A DNA stretch of 64,000 bases from CAZZHG01 sp964653655 (GTDB taxonomy: Bacteria > Bdellovibrionota > FAC87 > UBA2466): positions 6,128 to 70,127 of the forward strand of contig CAZZHG010000010.1 in the NCBI GenBank assembly GCA_964653655.1, given 5' to 3'. The position numbers were made by a program, and so were the translations under genes. The notes below the pieces were generated by a model. That model saw only the letters and a list, made by a program, of their open reading frames with translations, did no database searches and was not told where the DNA came from. Shown one piece after another: positions 1 to 7,341 of this stretch. Position 1 is the first letter of the stretch. Every line of letters starts with the position of its first letter.

Positions 1-196
1 GTTTCGCGAGACTCGTGAGCCCCATTTTGTAGCCCGAAAGCTCGTCGCCCGCCGCAAGGTCCAAGCCGAGCATGGCCTCCTGAACGCGGTAAGCGGACTC
101 CCAGGAAAACTCCGGCATCTCGCTCGTGAGGGGCGTGGTCGCCTTTCCCTCGAGTCTGGCCTTTCTCAGTCTCTGGGCGATCTCGTTAGGACTCAT
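1..196 (-). CDS. 4-oxalocrotonate decarboxylase-like protein (partial, N-terminus only)
   Basis: Only the first 65 codons lie in the window; the gene runs off the left edge. The N-terminus has the 2-oxopent-4-enoate hydratase/4-oxalocrotonate decarboxylase fold start, with the segment GYKMGLTS. The KMGLTS form is typical of decarboxylases (NahK/DmpH), whereas the neighbouring hydratase has GYKIGLTS. It would convert 4-oxalocrotonate to 2-oxopent-4-enoate with release of CO2, probably in complex with the hydratase. The ATG at 196 overlaps the end of the upstream hydratase by 11 bp, so the two are translationally linked. The assignment as decarboxylase rather than a second hydratase rests on one motif in a fragment. 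Confidence 0.7.
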   Translation of the reverse strand, partial: MSPNEIAQRLRKARLEGKATTPLTSEMPEFSWESAYRVQEAMLGLDLAAGDELSGYKMGLTSLAK

Positions 197-992
197 GGCG
201 CCTCCTCTCCCCGACCGCCCTCAAAGTCACGCGGCCGAGCTTCGCCATTTCACAGGTGTAAAACTCGCCGGCCTTCATCGTAATCATCGAGGAGATGGCC
301 CCCGACAGAACGACTTGCCCGGGGAGTAAACCTCTATCGAATTTCGCAAGCTCGTTGGCGAGAAACGCGACCGCGTTCAAGGGATTTCCCATGACCGCCG
401 CTCCGGCGCCGGTGCTCTGCACCTCGCCGTCCTTGGAGATGGCCATGCCGAGCAGTGGAAGATTCAGATCTCTCAAGGACACCCGGCGGGCGCTCATCAC
501 GAAGCGCGACGAGGACCCGTTGTCGGCGATCGTGTCGATTGCCTTGATCTTCCAGCCGGCAATCCGGCTATCGACGATTTCCATGCAAACCATGGCGGAG
601 TCCACGGCGGCGAGCGCCTCGAAAGCCGTGACTCCCGGGCCTTTCAACTCTTTTCCCATTACGAAGGCGATCTCGCCTTCGATTTTCGGCTGAATGAGCT
701 CGGACAGAACGCACTCGCCATCTTCCGGCAAGCACATGTTCTCGAAGAGGTGACCGAAGTCCGGCTCGAACACGCCAAAGTGCTTCTGCGCTTCCCGGCT
801 CGTCAGCCCGATCTTGTAGCCGACCAGTCTCGCCCCGTGGTGCAGCTGGCGAGCGGCGTTTCGAAGTTGGATGCCGTAGGCATCCTCCATCGTGAGGCCC
901 TTTTCGGTCGTGGTAAGCGCCTCAATAGGGGTCCGCTTCTCTTCCGCCCAATGCAGCCGATCGGCGAGACTCTGCAATCGCGGGTCGCTCAT
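186..992 (-). CDS. 2-oxopent-4-enoate (2-keto-4-pentenoate) hydratase
   Basis: A 268-residue protein of the MhpD/DmpE/XylJ family that adds water to 2-oxopent-4-enoate to give 4-hydroxy-2-oxovalerate in meta-cleavage-type pathways. Visible hallmarks are GYKIGLTS near residue 50, the metal-binding acidic stretch PKIEGEIAFV, and a C-terminal GEFYTCEMAKLGRVTL. Full length for the family. The ATG at 992 overlaps the TGA of the upstream dehydrogenase (ATGA), and the stop overlaps the decarboxylase start, so it sits inside a coupled operon. The substrate is inferred from family and neighbours. Confidence 0.88.
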   Translation of the reverse strand: MSDPRLQSLADRLHWAEEKRTPIEALTTTEKGLTMEDAYGIQLRNAARQLHHGARLVGYKIGLTSREAQKHFGVFEPDFGHLFENMCLPEDGECVLSELIQPKIEGEIAFVMGKELKGPGVTAFEALAAVDSAMVCMEIVDSRIAGWKIKAIDTIADNGSSSRFVMSARRVSLRDLNLPLLGMAISKDGEVQSTGAGAAVMGNPLNAVAFLANELAKFDRGLLPGQVVLSGAISSMITMKAGEFYTCEMAKLGRVTLRAVGERRRHES

Positions 993-2515
993 TTGGCCGC
1001 TCCTCCGTAACAGACGCTCTTCCACTCGCTGTAAAAATCGAGAGAATGGCTGCCGCCTTCCCTTCCGAGGCCGCTGCGCTTTTGCCCGCCGAACGGAACC
1101 CGCAGATCCCGCACGAACCAGCAGTTCACCCAGACGAGGCCGTGTTGAAACTCCCGCGCGACCCGCTCCGCCCGTTTCAGATCCGAGGTCCAGAGAGAAG
1201 CCGACAAACCATACGGGGTGTCGTTCACCGCGCGAATCACGGATGCGTCGTCCTTGAAAGAATAGACGGAGACGACGGGCCCGAAGACTTCCTCGCGGCT
1301 GATCGGATGGGTCAAATCGAGCCCCGCAATGACCGTGGGCTCCAGGTAGTGGCCCTTCTCGAAGCCCGCCGGACGCCCGCCTCCGGTGAGAAACTTGGCG
1401 GGCGCTTTCACCTTGGAGAGATAGCCCGTCACTTTTTCCCAATGCTCACGGCTGATGAGCGCGCCCATTTGCGTCGAATAACTGAGAGGATCACCGACGG
1501 CGATTTTCTTCGCCCCTTCGGTGAACTTGCGGACGAACTCTTCATAGCGCGACTCGTGGACGAACACTCTCGGAGTCGCGAGGCAAATTTCGCCCTGATT
1601 GCGGAAACCTCCGCGCAGGGTTTCCGTTACCGCCCGATCGAGATCCGCGTCCTCGAATACGACGCTGGCACCTTTTCCGCCGAGCTCGAAGGAAACCCGC
1701 GTCGGCCCGATGGAGGCGGCCTTCATGATGGCCCGCCCCGTTCCCGTTTCGCCCGTAAAGGAAATCGCGTCGACTCCCGGGTGCTTCGTGAGATACGCCC
1801 CGGCGCTATCCTCGCCAAAGCCATGCACGAGATTGAACACTCCATCCGGTACTCCGGCCTCGTGGATGAGCTCCGCGAGATAGGAGGCGGTAAGCGGGGT
1901 TAGCTCGGAGGGCTTCAGCACTACGGAGTTGCCCATCAATAGCGCGGGCGCGAGCTTCCAGCTTTCCAGATAGAGAGGAAGATTCCACGGAGTGACGAGA
2001 CCGATGACGCCCATCGGCTCGCGCGTCGCCACGTGTCTGTCGCCGTGGCTCTCGTAAACCTGCGGTTTTTCGGCGAGCGCGAAATCACAGAAGAAACGAA
2101 AATTGCGAGCGGCCCGCGGAATGTCGCCCTCGAAGGACTCGCGAATGGGCTTTCCGGTATCGAGGGTTTCGAGAACGGAGAGCGCCGGGCAATGCAGATC
2201 GATCAAATCGGCGAGACGCCCTAAAACTTCAGCCCGTTTTTCGAGCGGAAGGCGCGACCACTTCCCCCCCTCGAAGCTGGTCCTTGCCGCGAGCACGGCC
2301 GCCTGTACTTCCTGCTCCCCGGCGAGGGCCACTTGCGAAAGCGTCTCTTCGGTCGCCGGGTTCACGTCGTCGAAAGTGGATCCGGAGGCCGCGGCTTTGC
2401 CGCCGATCCAAAGGGGCTTCACCTTGTCGAGCCAGGCCGCAAGCGATTCCGGAACGCGCACGGGCTTGCCCGAGGGAATTTCCCGGCCGAGCGCTTCGAG
2501 CTCGGCGCGGTTCAT
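989..2515 (-). CDS. 2-aminomuconate/2-hydroxymuconate semialdehyde dehydrogenase (ALDH superfamily)
   Basis: A 508-residue NAD-dependent aldehyde dehydrogenase. The full catalytic set is visible: oxyanion Asn in TPWN (N178), general base Glu in FELGGK (E277) and nucleophile Cys in NQGEICL (C311). Best fit is the muconic-semialdehyde branch (AmnC/NbaE/DmpC, ALDH8A1-like). That choice comes mainly from the flanking RidA-type deaminase, hydratase and decarboxylase, which are the next steps of the 3-hydroxyanthranilate route; other ALDH substrates cannot be excluded from sequence alone. The N-terminus is about 20 residues longer than usual. Starts in an ATGA overlap with the deaminase gene. Confidence 0.82.
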   Translation of the reverse strand: MNRAELEALGREIPSGKPVRVPESLAAWLDKVKPLWIGGKAAASGSTFDDVNPATEETLSQVALAGEQEVQAAVLAARTSFEGGKWSRLPLEKRAEVLGRLADLIDLHCPALSVLETLDTGKPIRESFEGDIPRAARNFRFFCDFALAEKPQVYESHGDRHVATREPMGVIGLVTPWNLPLYLESWKLAPALLMGNSVVLKPSELTPLTASYLAELIHEAGVPDGVFNLVHGFGEDSAGAYLTKHPGVDAISFTGETGTGRAIMKAASIGPTRVSFELGGKGASVVFEDADLDRAVTETLRGGFRNQGEICLATPRVFVHESRYEEFVRKFTEGAKKIAVGDPLSYSTQMGALISREHWEKVTGYLSKVKAPAKFLTGGGRPAGFEKGHYLEPTVIAGLDLTHPISREEVFGPVVSVYSFKDDASVIRAVNDTPYGLSASLWTSDLKRAERVAREFQHGLVWVNCWFVRDLRVPFGGQKRSGLGREGGSHSLDFYSEWKSVCYGGAAK

Positions 2516-2934
2516 CGTTTCACCGCCACGGCTTTCATCTCGATCGCAATCTTACCCGGAAGTGAAGCCACTCCCAAAGTGGTCCGCGCCGGACGGTGAG
2601 TCGGAAAGTACTCGGCGAAGACCTTGTTGTAGGCCTGGAAGTCCTTCATGTCCGTAAGGAACACGTTCACTTCCAAAACATGCTCGAGGTCGCTTCCCGA
2701 TCCTTCAAGGACGGTCTTCAAGTTTTCGAGGGTCGCACGGGTCTCGGCCGCGATGTCGTAGCCGATCTTGTTGCCCTGGGCGTCGAGCTTCAGACCCGGA
2801 ACTTGATCGGTCTTGAAGTCGCGCGAAGCCATGCCGGAGACGAACACCATCTCCCCGTAGGCCACGGCGTGCGAATAGTTACCGAGCGGTTTCGGTGCGG
2901 CGGGAATCTCGCAGCGTTCGATTTTCTTCGACAC
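2512..2934 (-). CDS. RidA/YjgF-family protein, probable 2-aminomuconate deaminase
   Basis: A 140-residue RidA-fold protein. RidA homologues form trimers with clefts that deaminate enamines/imines; the AmnD/NbaF subgroup converts 2-aminomuconate to 4-oxalocrotonate. The motif HRPARTTLGVASLPGKIAIE and the preceding NVFLTDM are the family signature; the conserved Arg is in PARTT. Start is GTG at 2934, only 3 bp after the guaA stop. The next gene starts in an ATGA overlap. Position between a semialdehyde dehydrogenase and the oxalocrotonate enzymes favours a pathway deaminase over a housekeeping RidA. Confidence 0.8.
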   Translation of the reverse strand: MSKKIERCEIPAAPKPLGNYSHAVAYGEMVFVSGMASRDFKTDQVPGLKLDAQGNKIGYDIAAETRATLENLKTVLEGSGSDLEHVLEVNVFLTDMKDFQAYNKVFAEYFPTHRPARTTLGVASLPGKIAIEMKAVAVKR

Positions 2935-2937
2935 GGC

Positions 2938-4479
2938 TCACTCCCATTCGATGGTGGCGGGCGGTTTGGACGAGATATCGTAAACCACCCGGTTGATCCC
3001 CGGCACCTTGTTGATGATGCGATTGGCGACCCGGCCCAGCAAATCCTTGTCGAAATGATACCAATCCGCCGTCATGCCGTCCCGGCTGGTCACCGCGCGC
3101 AAAGCCACGACCGATTCATAAGTCCGGGCGTCGCCCATGACTCCGACGGCCTTCACGGGCAGCAGCACCACGAAGGCCTGCCAGATTTTTTCGTACTCGC
3201 CGGTGGTGCGAAGCTCGTCGATGAAAATATTGTCCGCTTCCCGAAGTAGATCGAGTCGCTCCGGCGTCACCGCGCCGAGAATGCGCACCGCAAGGCCCGG
3301 TCCGGGGAACGGATGGCGCTGCACCAGGGCCTCGGGAACCCCGAGCTCCCGGCCGAGCGCCCGAACTTCGTCCTTGAAGAGCTCGCGGAACGGTTCCACG
3401 AGTTTCAGCTTCATGTTTTTCGGCAACCCACCCACGTTGTGATGGGTCTTGATGGTATGGCTCGGTCCCTTGACCGAAACGCTTTCGATGACGTCGGGAT
3501 AAAGCGTGCCCTGGGCGAGGAACTTCGCCTTTTTCACGCCTTTGCATTCCTTCTGGAACACTTCGATGAAAGTCTTGCCGATGATTTTGCGTTTACGCTC
3601 CGGATCGGAGACGCCCTTCAACCGGCCGAGGAAAAGCTTGCTCGCGTCGACTACCTTCAATGGGACGCCGATACCCTTCAGGAACGCGGCGACTTCCTTC
3701 GCTTCGTTTTTGCGCAGTACGCCGTTGTCGACGAGGATCGGCCGGAACCGGTTTCCCAGAATCTTGCCCAGAAAGACCGCTAGAATCGTGGAGTCCACGC
3801 CGCCGCTGATGCCGCCGATTACGACATCGCCTCCGACGGCTTCGAGAATCTCCTTTTTCTTCTGTTCGAGGAAATTGGCCATCTTCCAGTCGTTGGAAAG
3901 GCCCGCGATGCGGAAAAGAAAGTTGCCCAGAACCGCCATGCCGATGGGCGTATGCGCCACTTCCGGATGGAACTGCACGGCGTGGAACTTTCCAAACTCC
4001 ATGGCCGCGATGGGACATCCCGTGCTTTTCGCCGTGACGGTGGCGCCATCGGGAATCGATTCCACGTGATCGCCGTGGCTCATCCACACCGGCAGGTGCT
4101 CGCCGACTTTGAAGCCGCGAAAGAGCCCGTCGTTCTTCAAAACCTCAATCTGACTGAACCCGTACTCGCGCCCGCCGCCGCTTTTGATCTTCCCGCCCTT
4201 GTGGACGTGGGAAAGAAGCTGCATGCCGTAGCAGATGCCGAGCACCGGAAGCTCGCCCTGCAAAATCGTCTTCACGAGCATCGGCGACGTTTTTCCTCCG
4301 ACGCTGGAAGGACTACCGGAGAGAATCAGCGCTTTGGGTTGTCTCGCCGCCAGTTTTTCAGGCGAAATCGAGTACGGCTCTATCTCGCAGTAAACGCCGA
4401 GAGACCGAACCGCGCGCGCGATGAGTTGAGTGAATTGGGATCCGAAGTCTAGGATGACGACCGGACAAGGGCTGCTCAT
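2938..4479 (-). CDS. guaA: GMP synthase (glutamine-hydrolysing)
   Basis: A 513-residue two-domain enzyme that aminates XMP to GMP using glutamine and ATP. The N-terminal class I amidotransferase carries Cys83 in GICYGMQ and the His171/Glu173 pair in FHPE. The ATP-pyrophosphatase P-loop SGGVDS is at about 225-230. The C-terminal dimerisation domain ends in the typical KPPATIEWE. Full length. The start ATG overlaps the guaB stop (ATGA at 4476-4479), the classic guaBA arrangement, but the operon continues into aromatic catabolism genes. Confidence 0.98.
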   Translation of the reverse strand: MSSPCPVVILDFGSQFTQLIARAVRSLGVYCEIEPYSISPEKLAARQPKALILSGSPSSVGGKTSPMLVKTILQGELPVLGICYGMQLLSHVHKGGKIKSGGGREYGFSQIEVLKNDGLFRGFKVGEHLPVWMSHGDHVESIPDGATVTAKSTGCPIAAMEFGKFHAVQFHPEVAHTPIGMAVLGNFLFRIAGLSNDWKMANFLEQKKKEILEAVGGDVVIGGISGGVDSTILAVFLGKILGNRFRPILVDNGVLRKNEAKEVAAFLKGIGVPLKVVDASKLFLGRLKGVSDPERKRKIIGKTFIEVFQKECKGVKKAKFLAQGTLYPDVIESVSVKGPSHTIKTHHNVGGLPKNMKLKLVEPFRELFKDEVRALGRELGVPEALVQRHPFPGPGLAVRILGAVTPERLDLLREADNIFIDELRTTGEYEKIWQAFVVLLPVKAVGVMGDARTYESVVALRAVTSRDGMTADWYHFDKDLLGRVANRIINKVPGINRVVYDISSKPPATIEWE

Positions 4480-5948
4480 ACGTTGGGTCGATAGTTCGGA
4501 GCCTCTTTGGTCACGAATACGTCGTGAACGTGGGACTCCTTCAAGCCTTGGTTCGTGATCCGCACGAATTGTGCGTTATCCCGAAGCTCCTTCAGATTGC
4601 GGCAGCCGAGATAACCGAGGCCGGCCTTCACGCCGCCCACGAGCTGGAGGAGAACCTGGGAGAGTTTTCCCTGGTAAGGCACCATGCCTTCGATTCCTTC
4701 CGGAACGAGGGCACTTGCATCGACACTATCCTGACCGTACCGATCGCGGCTTCCCTCGCGCATGGCTTCGATGGAACCCATGCCTCGGTAGCTTTTGTAG
4801 GTACGGCCTTGATAGAAAACCATTTCCCCCGGCGACTCGTCGGTGCCCGCGAAGAGGCCCCCGATCATGACGCTGTTTGCGCCGGCGGCGAGCGCCTTCA
4901 CGATATCGCCGGAGAACTTGATGCCTCCGTCGGCGATGAGCATGCGGTTGAACTTACGCGCGACGGGCGCGCAGTCCATGATGGCGGAAAATTGGGGAAT
5001 GCCGATACCGGCAACGACTCGTGTGGTGCAGATGGAGCCGGCGCCCATGCCGACCTTAATCGCGTCCGCGCCGGCCTCGAAGAGGTGGGTCGCGCCTTCG
5101 GCGGTCGCGACGTTGCCCGCGATGACCGTGAGCTCGGGGAATTTCTGCTTGATCCATTTCACGACGGTGATCACGTTCTTGGAATCGCCGTGGGCCGTAT
5201 CCACCGTGATGAAATCCACGTCGGTGTCGACGAGAGCTTCCACGCGAGTGTAGGTGTCCTTGCCGGTGCCGCAAGCGGCGCCGACCCGCAACCGGCCCTT
5301 GGAGTCACGGTTCGCGTTCGGATACGAAATATTTTTCTCGATGTCCTTCGTGGTCATGAGGCCCTTCAGCGAGCCCTGGGCATCGACCACCGGAAGCTTT
5401 TCGATCCGGTGCTTGTGCATGAGGCGTTTCGCCTCTTCCATCGTCGTATTTTCTTTGACGGTTACGAGCTTCGGGCCGGGAGTCATGATCTCCGACATCG
5501 CCCGATCCAAGTTTTCTTCAAAGCGCAAATCCCGGTTCGTCACGAGACCGATAAGCTTGTTTTGGGCATCCAGAATGGGAAGACCGGAAATCCCGAACTT
5601 CTCGAGCTGGGCCTTCGCCTCGCGCACGGTCTGGTCCGGGCGCATGGTGACCGGATCGACGATCATCCCGCTCTCGCTTTTCTTCACCTTCTCGACCTGA
5701 AGGGCCTGATTCTCGGGAGTGAGGTTGCGGTGGATGACGCCGGCACCGCCCGCGCGAGCCAGCGCAATGGCGGTATTCGCCTCGGTAACCTTATCCATGG
5801 CCGACGACAGGATCGGAATCTTCATTCCGATGTTGGGTGCGATGAAACTTTCGAGATTCACCTCGGGAGGCGTGATCTCGGAGTACCGCGGAACCAGGAG
5901 TATGTCGTCGAAGGTAAGAGTTTCTCGGAGTGGGGTCTTATCTGGCAT
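4476..5948 (-). CDS. guaB: inosine-5'-monophosphate dehydrogenase
   Basis: A 490-residue IMPDH, oxidising IMP to XMP with NAD+, the first committed step to GMP. The TIM barrel carries catalytic Cys307 in GAGSICTTR, the flap motif YRGMGSIEAM, and two CBS domains inserted at about residues 95-205. The start MPDKTPLRETLTFDD matches family N-termini. A longer in-frame start at 6032 exists, but the -10 element at 5973-5978 lies downstream of it, so the start at 5948 is preferred. First gene of the minus-strand guaBA/aminomuconate operon. Confidence 0.97.
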   Translation of the reverse strand: MPDKTPLRETLTFDDILLVPRYSEITPPEVNLESFIAPNIGMKIPILSSAMDKVTEANTAIALARAGGAGVIHRNLTPENQALQVEKVKKSESGMIVDPVTMRPDQTVREAKAQLEKFGISGLPILDAQNKLIGLVTNRDLRFEENLDRAMSEIMTPGPKLVTVKENTTMEEAKRLMHKHRIEKLPVVDAQGSLKGLMTTKDIEKNISYPNANRDSKGRLRVGAACGTGKDTYTRVEALVDTDVDFITVDTAHGDSKNVITVVKWIKQKFPELTVIAGNVATAEGATHLFEAGADAIKVGMGAGSICTTRVVAGIGIPQFSAIMDCAPVARKFNRMLIADGGIKFSGDIVKALAAGANSVMIGGLFAGTDESPGEMVFYQGRTYKSYRGMGSIEAMREGSRDRYGQDSVDASALVPEGIEGMVPYQGKLSQVLLQLVGGVKAGLGYLGCRNLKELRDNAQFVRITNQGLKESHVHDVFVTKEAPNYRPNV

Positions 5949-5972
5949 CAAATAGGTTCCCGAAGTTGTCGT

Positions 5973-6002
5973 CTTATACGCGAAATCTCCCCTTGGGGTC
6001 AA
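5973..6002 (-). promoter_or_regulatory. putative sigma-70 promoter of the guaBA operon
   Basis: On the minus strand, TTGACC (5997-6002) and TATAAG (5973-5978) are separated by 18 nt. The expected start point is about 20 nt before the guaB ATG, giving a very short leader without a clear Shine-Dalgarno sequence and too short for a riboswitch. Confidence 0.6.
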
Positions 6003-6062
6003 GATAGCCTCCCCGGGTCGTTTTTCCGACACAACCCCCTGAGATTCCGCCGATCTTTCGGA

Positions 6063-6068
6063 TATACT
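6063..6068 (+). promoter_or_regulatory. -10-like element before the glycosyltransferase gene
   Basis: TATACT lies 20 nt before the ATG at 6089. No convincing -35 is seen at 16-18 nt. It is divergent to the guaB promoter, the two sharing about 140 bp. Confidence 0.35.
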
Positions 6069-6088
6069 CTTTCCAACCCGGAAGCCCG

Positions 6089-6880
6089 ATGCCTACCCAG
6101 GAAACCGTCCCGAACGCTCCCGACCGCCGAATCCGATCCGCCATCGCCTTGAGCGTCGTGATGCCTTGTTACAACGAGGCGGATCACATCGAGGAAACGC
6201 TGCGCGCATGGACCGATTTCCTCAAGGACGAGGTCGAAAGCTTCGAAATCCTCGTCGTCAACGACGGCTCGACCGACGGTACCGGCCGGGTGCTGGATCG
6301 AATCCGCAAGGAAACGCCCACTCTGCGTGTCATCCACCAGCTGAACGGGGGCAAGGAAGCCGCCCTCCGCCGGGGCTACGAGGCGGCACGAGGCACCTAC
6401 ATCTTGCAGACGGAGTCGAACGGCCGCTTCGATCCGGCCGATTTCGTACCCTTTTGGGAAAACCGCTCTCCGGACACCTTGCTGCTGGCGCGGCGGGATC
6501 TCCCCCGTGAAGGCTGGCTGTACCAGGCCCAGGGCCGTTCGGTGCGCGCTCTGGTGAAGTTGCTCTTTGGCGCCGAATGGCAGGAGCCCGAGGCTCCGTT
6601 CCGCTTGATTTCCCGCACCTGCCTTCAAAGCCACCTGTCGAGGCTCCCACGGGGCTTCGCCCAGGTGAACCTGGGCCTGACGCTGCTCGCCCACATGGAC
6701 AACCCGGGCGGAATCCGGGAGCTGGCGGTACCCTACCGCTTCCGTACCGGACCGCGTCGTAGAGTCTCCCTATGGTGGCTCGCCGGCACGCTGGTCCACT
6801 TGAGCTTTGACCTCGCCCACCTTCGGCTCAGCCTGCTCCGGCCGAAGCTTGCCGCGCAGCCCGCCGCCCACGCCAACTAA
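6089..6880 (+). CDS. family 2 glycosyltransferase (GT-A fold), atypical
   Basis: A 263-residue cytosolic protein starting its GT-A domain with SVVMPCYNEADHIEETL at about 21, followed by VNDGSTDGTGRV, the nucleotide-sugar binding signature shared with dolichyl-phosphate mannosyltransferase-like GT2 enzymes. The position normally holding the metal-binding DxD reads QTESNGRFDP, so the canonical acidic pair is altered. There is a basic, weakly hydrophobic C-terminus (WWLAGTLVHLSFDLAHL) that may contact membrane but no clear double TM. Donor and acceptor are unknown. Divergent from guaB. Confidence 0.72.
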   Translation: MPTQETVPNAPDRRIRSAIALSVVMPCYNEADHIEETLRAWTDFLKDEVESFEILVVNDGSTDGTGRVLDRIRKETPTLRVIHQLNGGKEAALRRGYEAARGTYILQTESNGRFDPADFVPFWENRSPDTLLLARRDLPREGWLYQAQGRSVRALVKLLFGAEWQEPEAPFRLISRTCLQSHLSRLPRGFAQVNLGLTLLAHMDNPGGIRELAVPYRFRTGPRRRVSLWWLAGTLVHLSFDLAHLRLSLLRPKLAAQPAAHAN

Positions 6881-6945
6881 CCCTTAACTTCCGGATAGAT
6901 TCCGCCGATATGGATTTAGACGCCTAATAGGAGTCGGAAACTTCT

Positions 6946-7341
6946 ATGCCGAAAAAGCCAAAAGCTACCCCGTCCACGAAACCGGCCAAAGCAGCGAAAG
7001 CCGCGGCGAAGCCCACAACTTCGAAGACCAAGATCTGCGCCCACAGCCGCTGCAAAAGCCCCGCGACCTCCGACGGCTACTGCCGCCTTCACTATCTTCT
7101 GCACTGGAGAGAGCTGAAATCGGATCAGAAAGACAAAGCCGAGAAGCGTCTCGACTCCTACATCGACCGCCTCATGAAGAAGTACCCGGGCGAGTACATG
7201 GACAAGATCAAGGAGTCTCTCGAGAGCGAAGAGAAGTTCAAGGAAGCCATGCAGGAAGTCGACCTGGAGGTCGAAGGCGATGGCGAATCCGATCGCGAGC
7301 TTCTCGAAAAACTCGCCCGCAACGTCAAAATTGGGGAGTAA
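6946..7341 (+). CDS. small lysine-rich protein with a Cys/His zinc-binding motif
   Basis: 131 residues: an Ala/Lys/Pro-rich basic tail (1-29), then a compact putative zinc site CAHSRC...GYCRLHY (pattern C-x4-C-x8-C-x2-H), then an acidic/basic helical region likely to form a coiled coil (residues 55-125). The C-x2-H 'GYCRLHY' form recurs in small nucleic-acid-associated proteins, so DNA or RNA binding is possible; this is inference. AGGAG lies 12 nt before the ATG. Its 3' end overlaps the convergent peptidase gene by 17 bp. Family not recognised. Confidence 0.7.
   Translation: MPKKPKATPSTKPAKAAKAAAKPTTSKTKICAHSRCKSPATSDGYCRLHYLLHWRELKSDQKDKAEKRLDSYIDRLMKKYPGEYMDKIKESLESEEKFKEAMQEVDLEVEGDGESDRELLEKLARNVKIGE

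Noticed and set aside
5949..6088. Purine riboswitch upstream of guaB
   Set aside because: The leader predicted from the promoter is only about 20 nt, too short for the aptamer.
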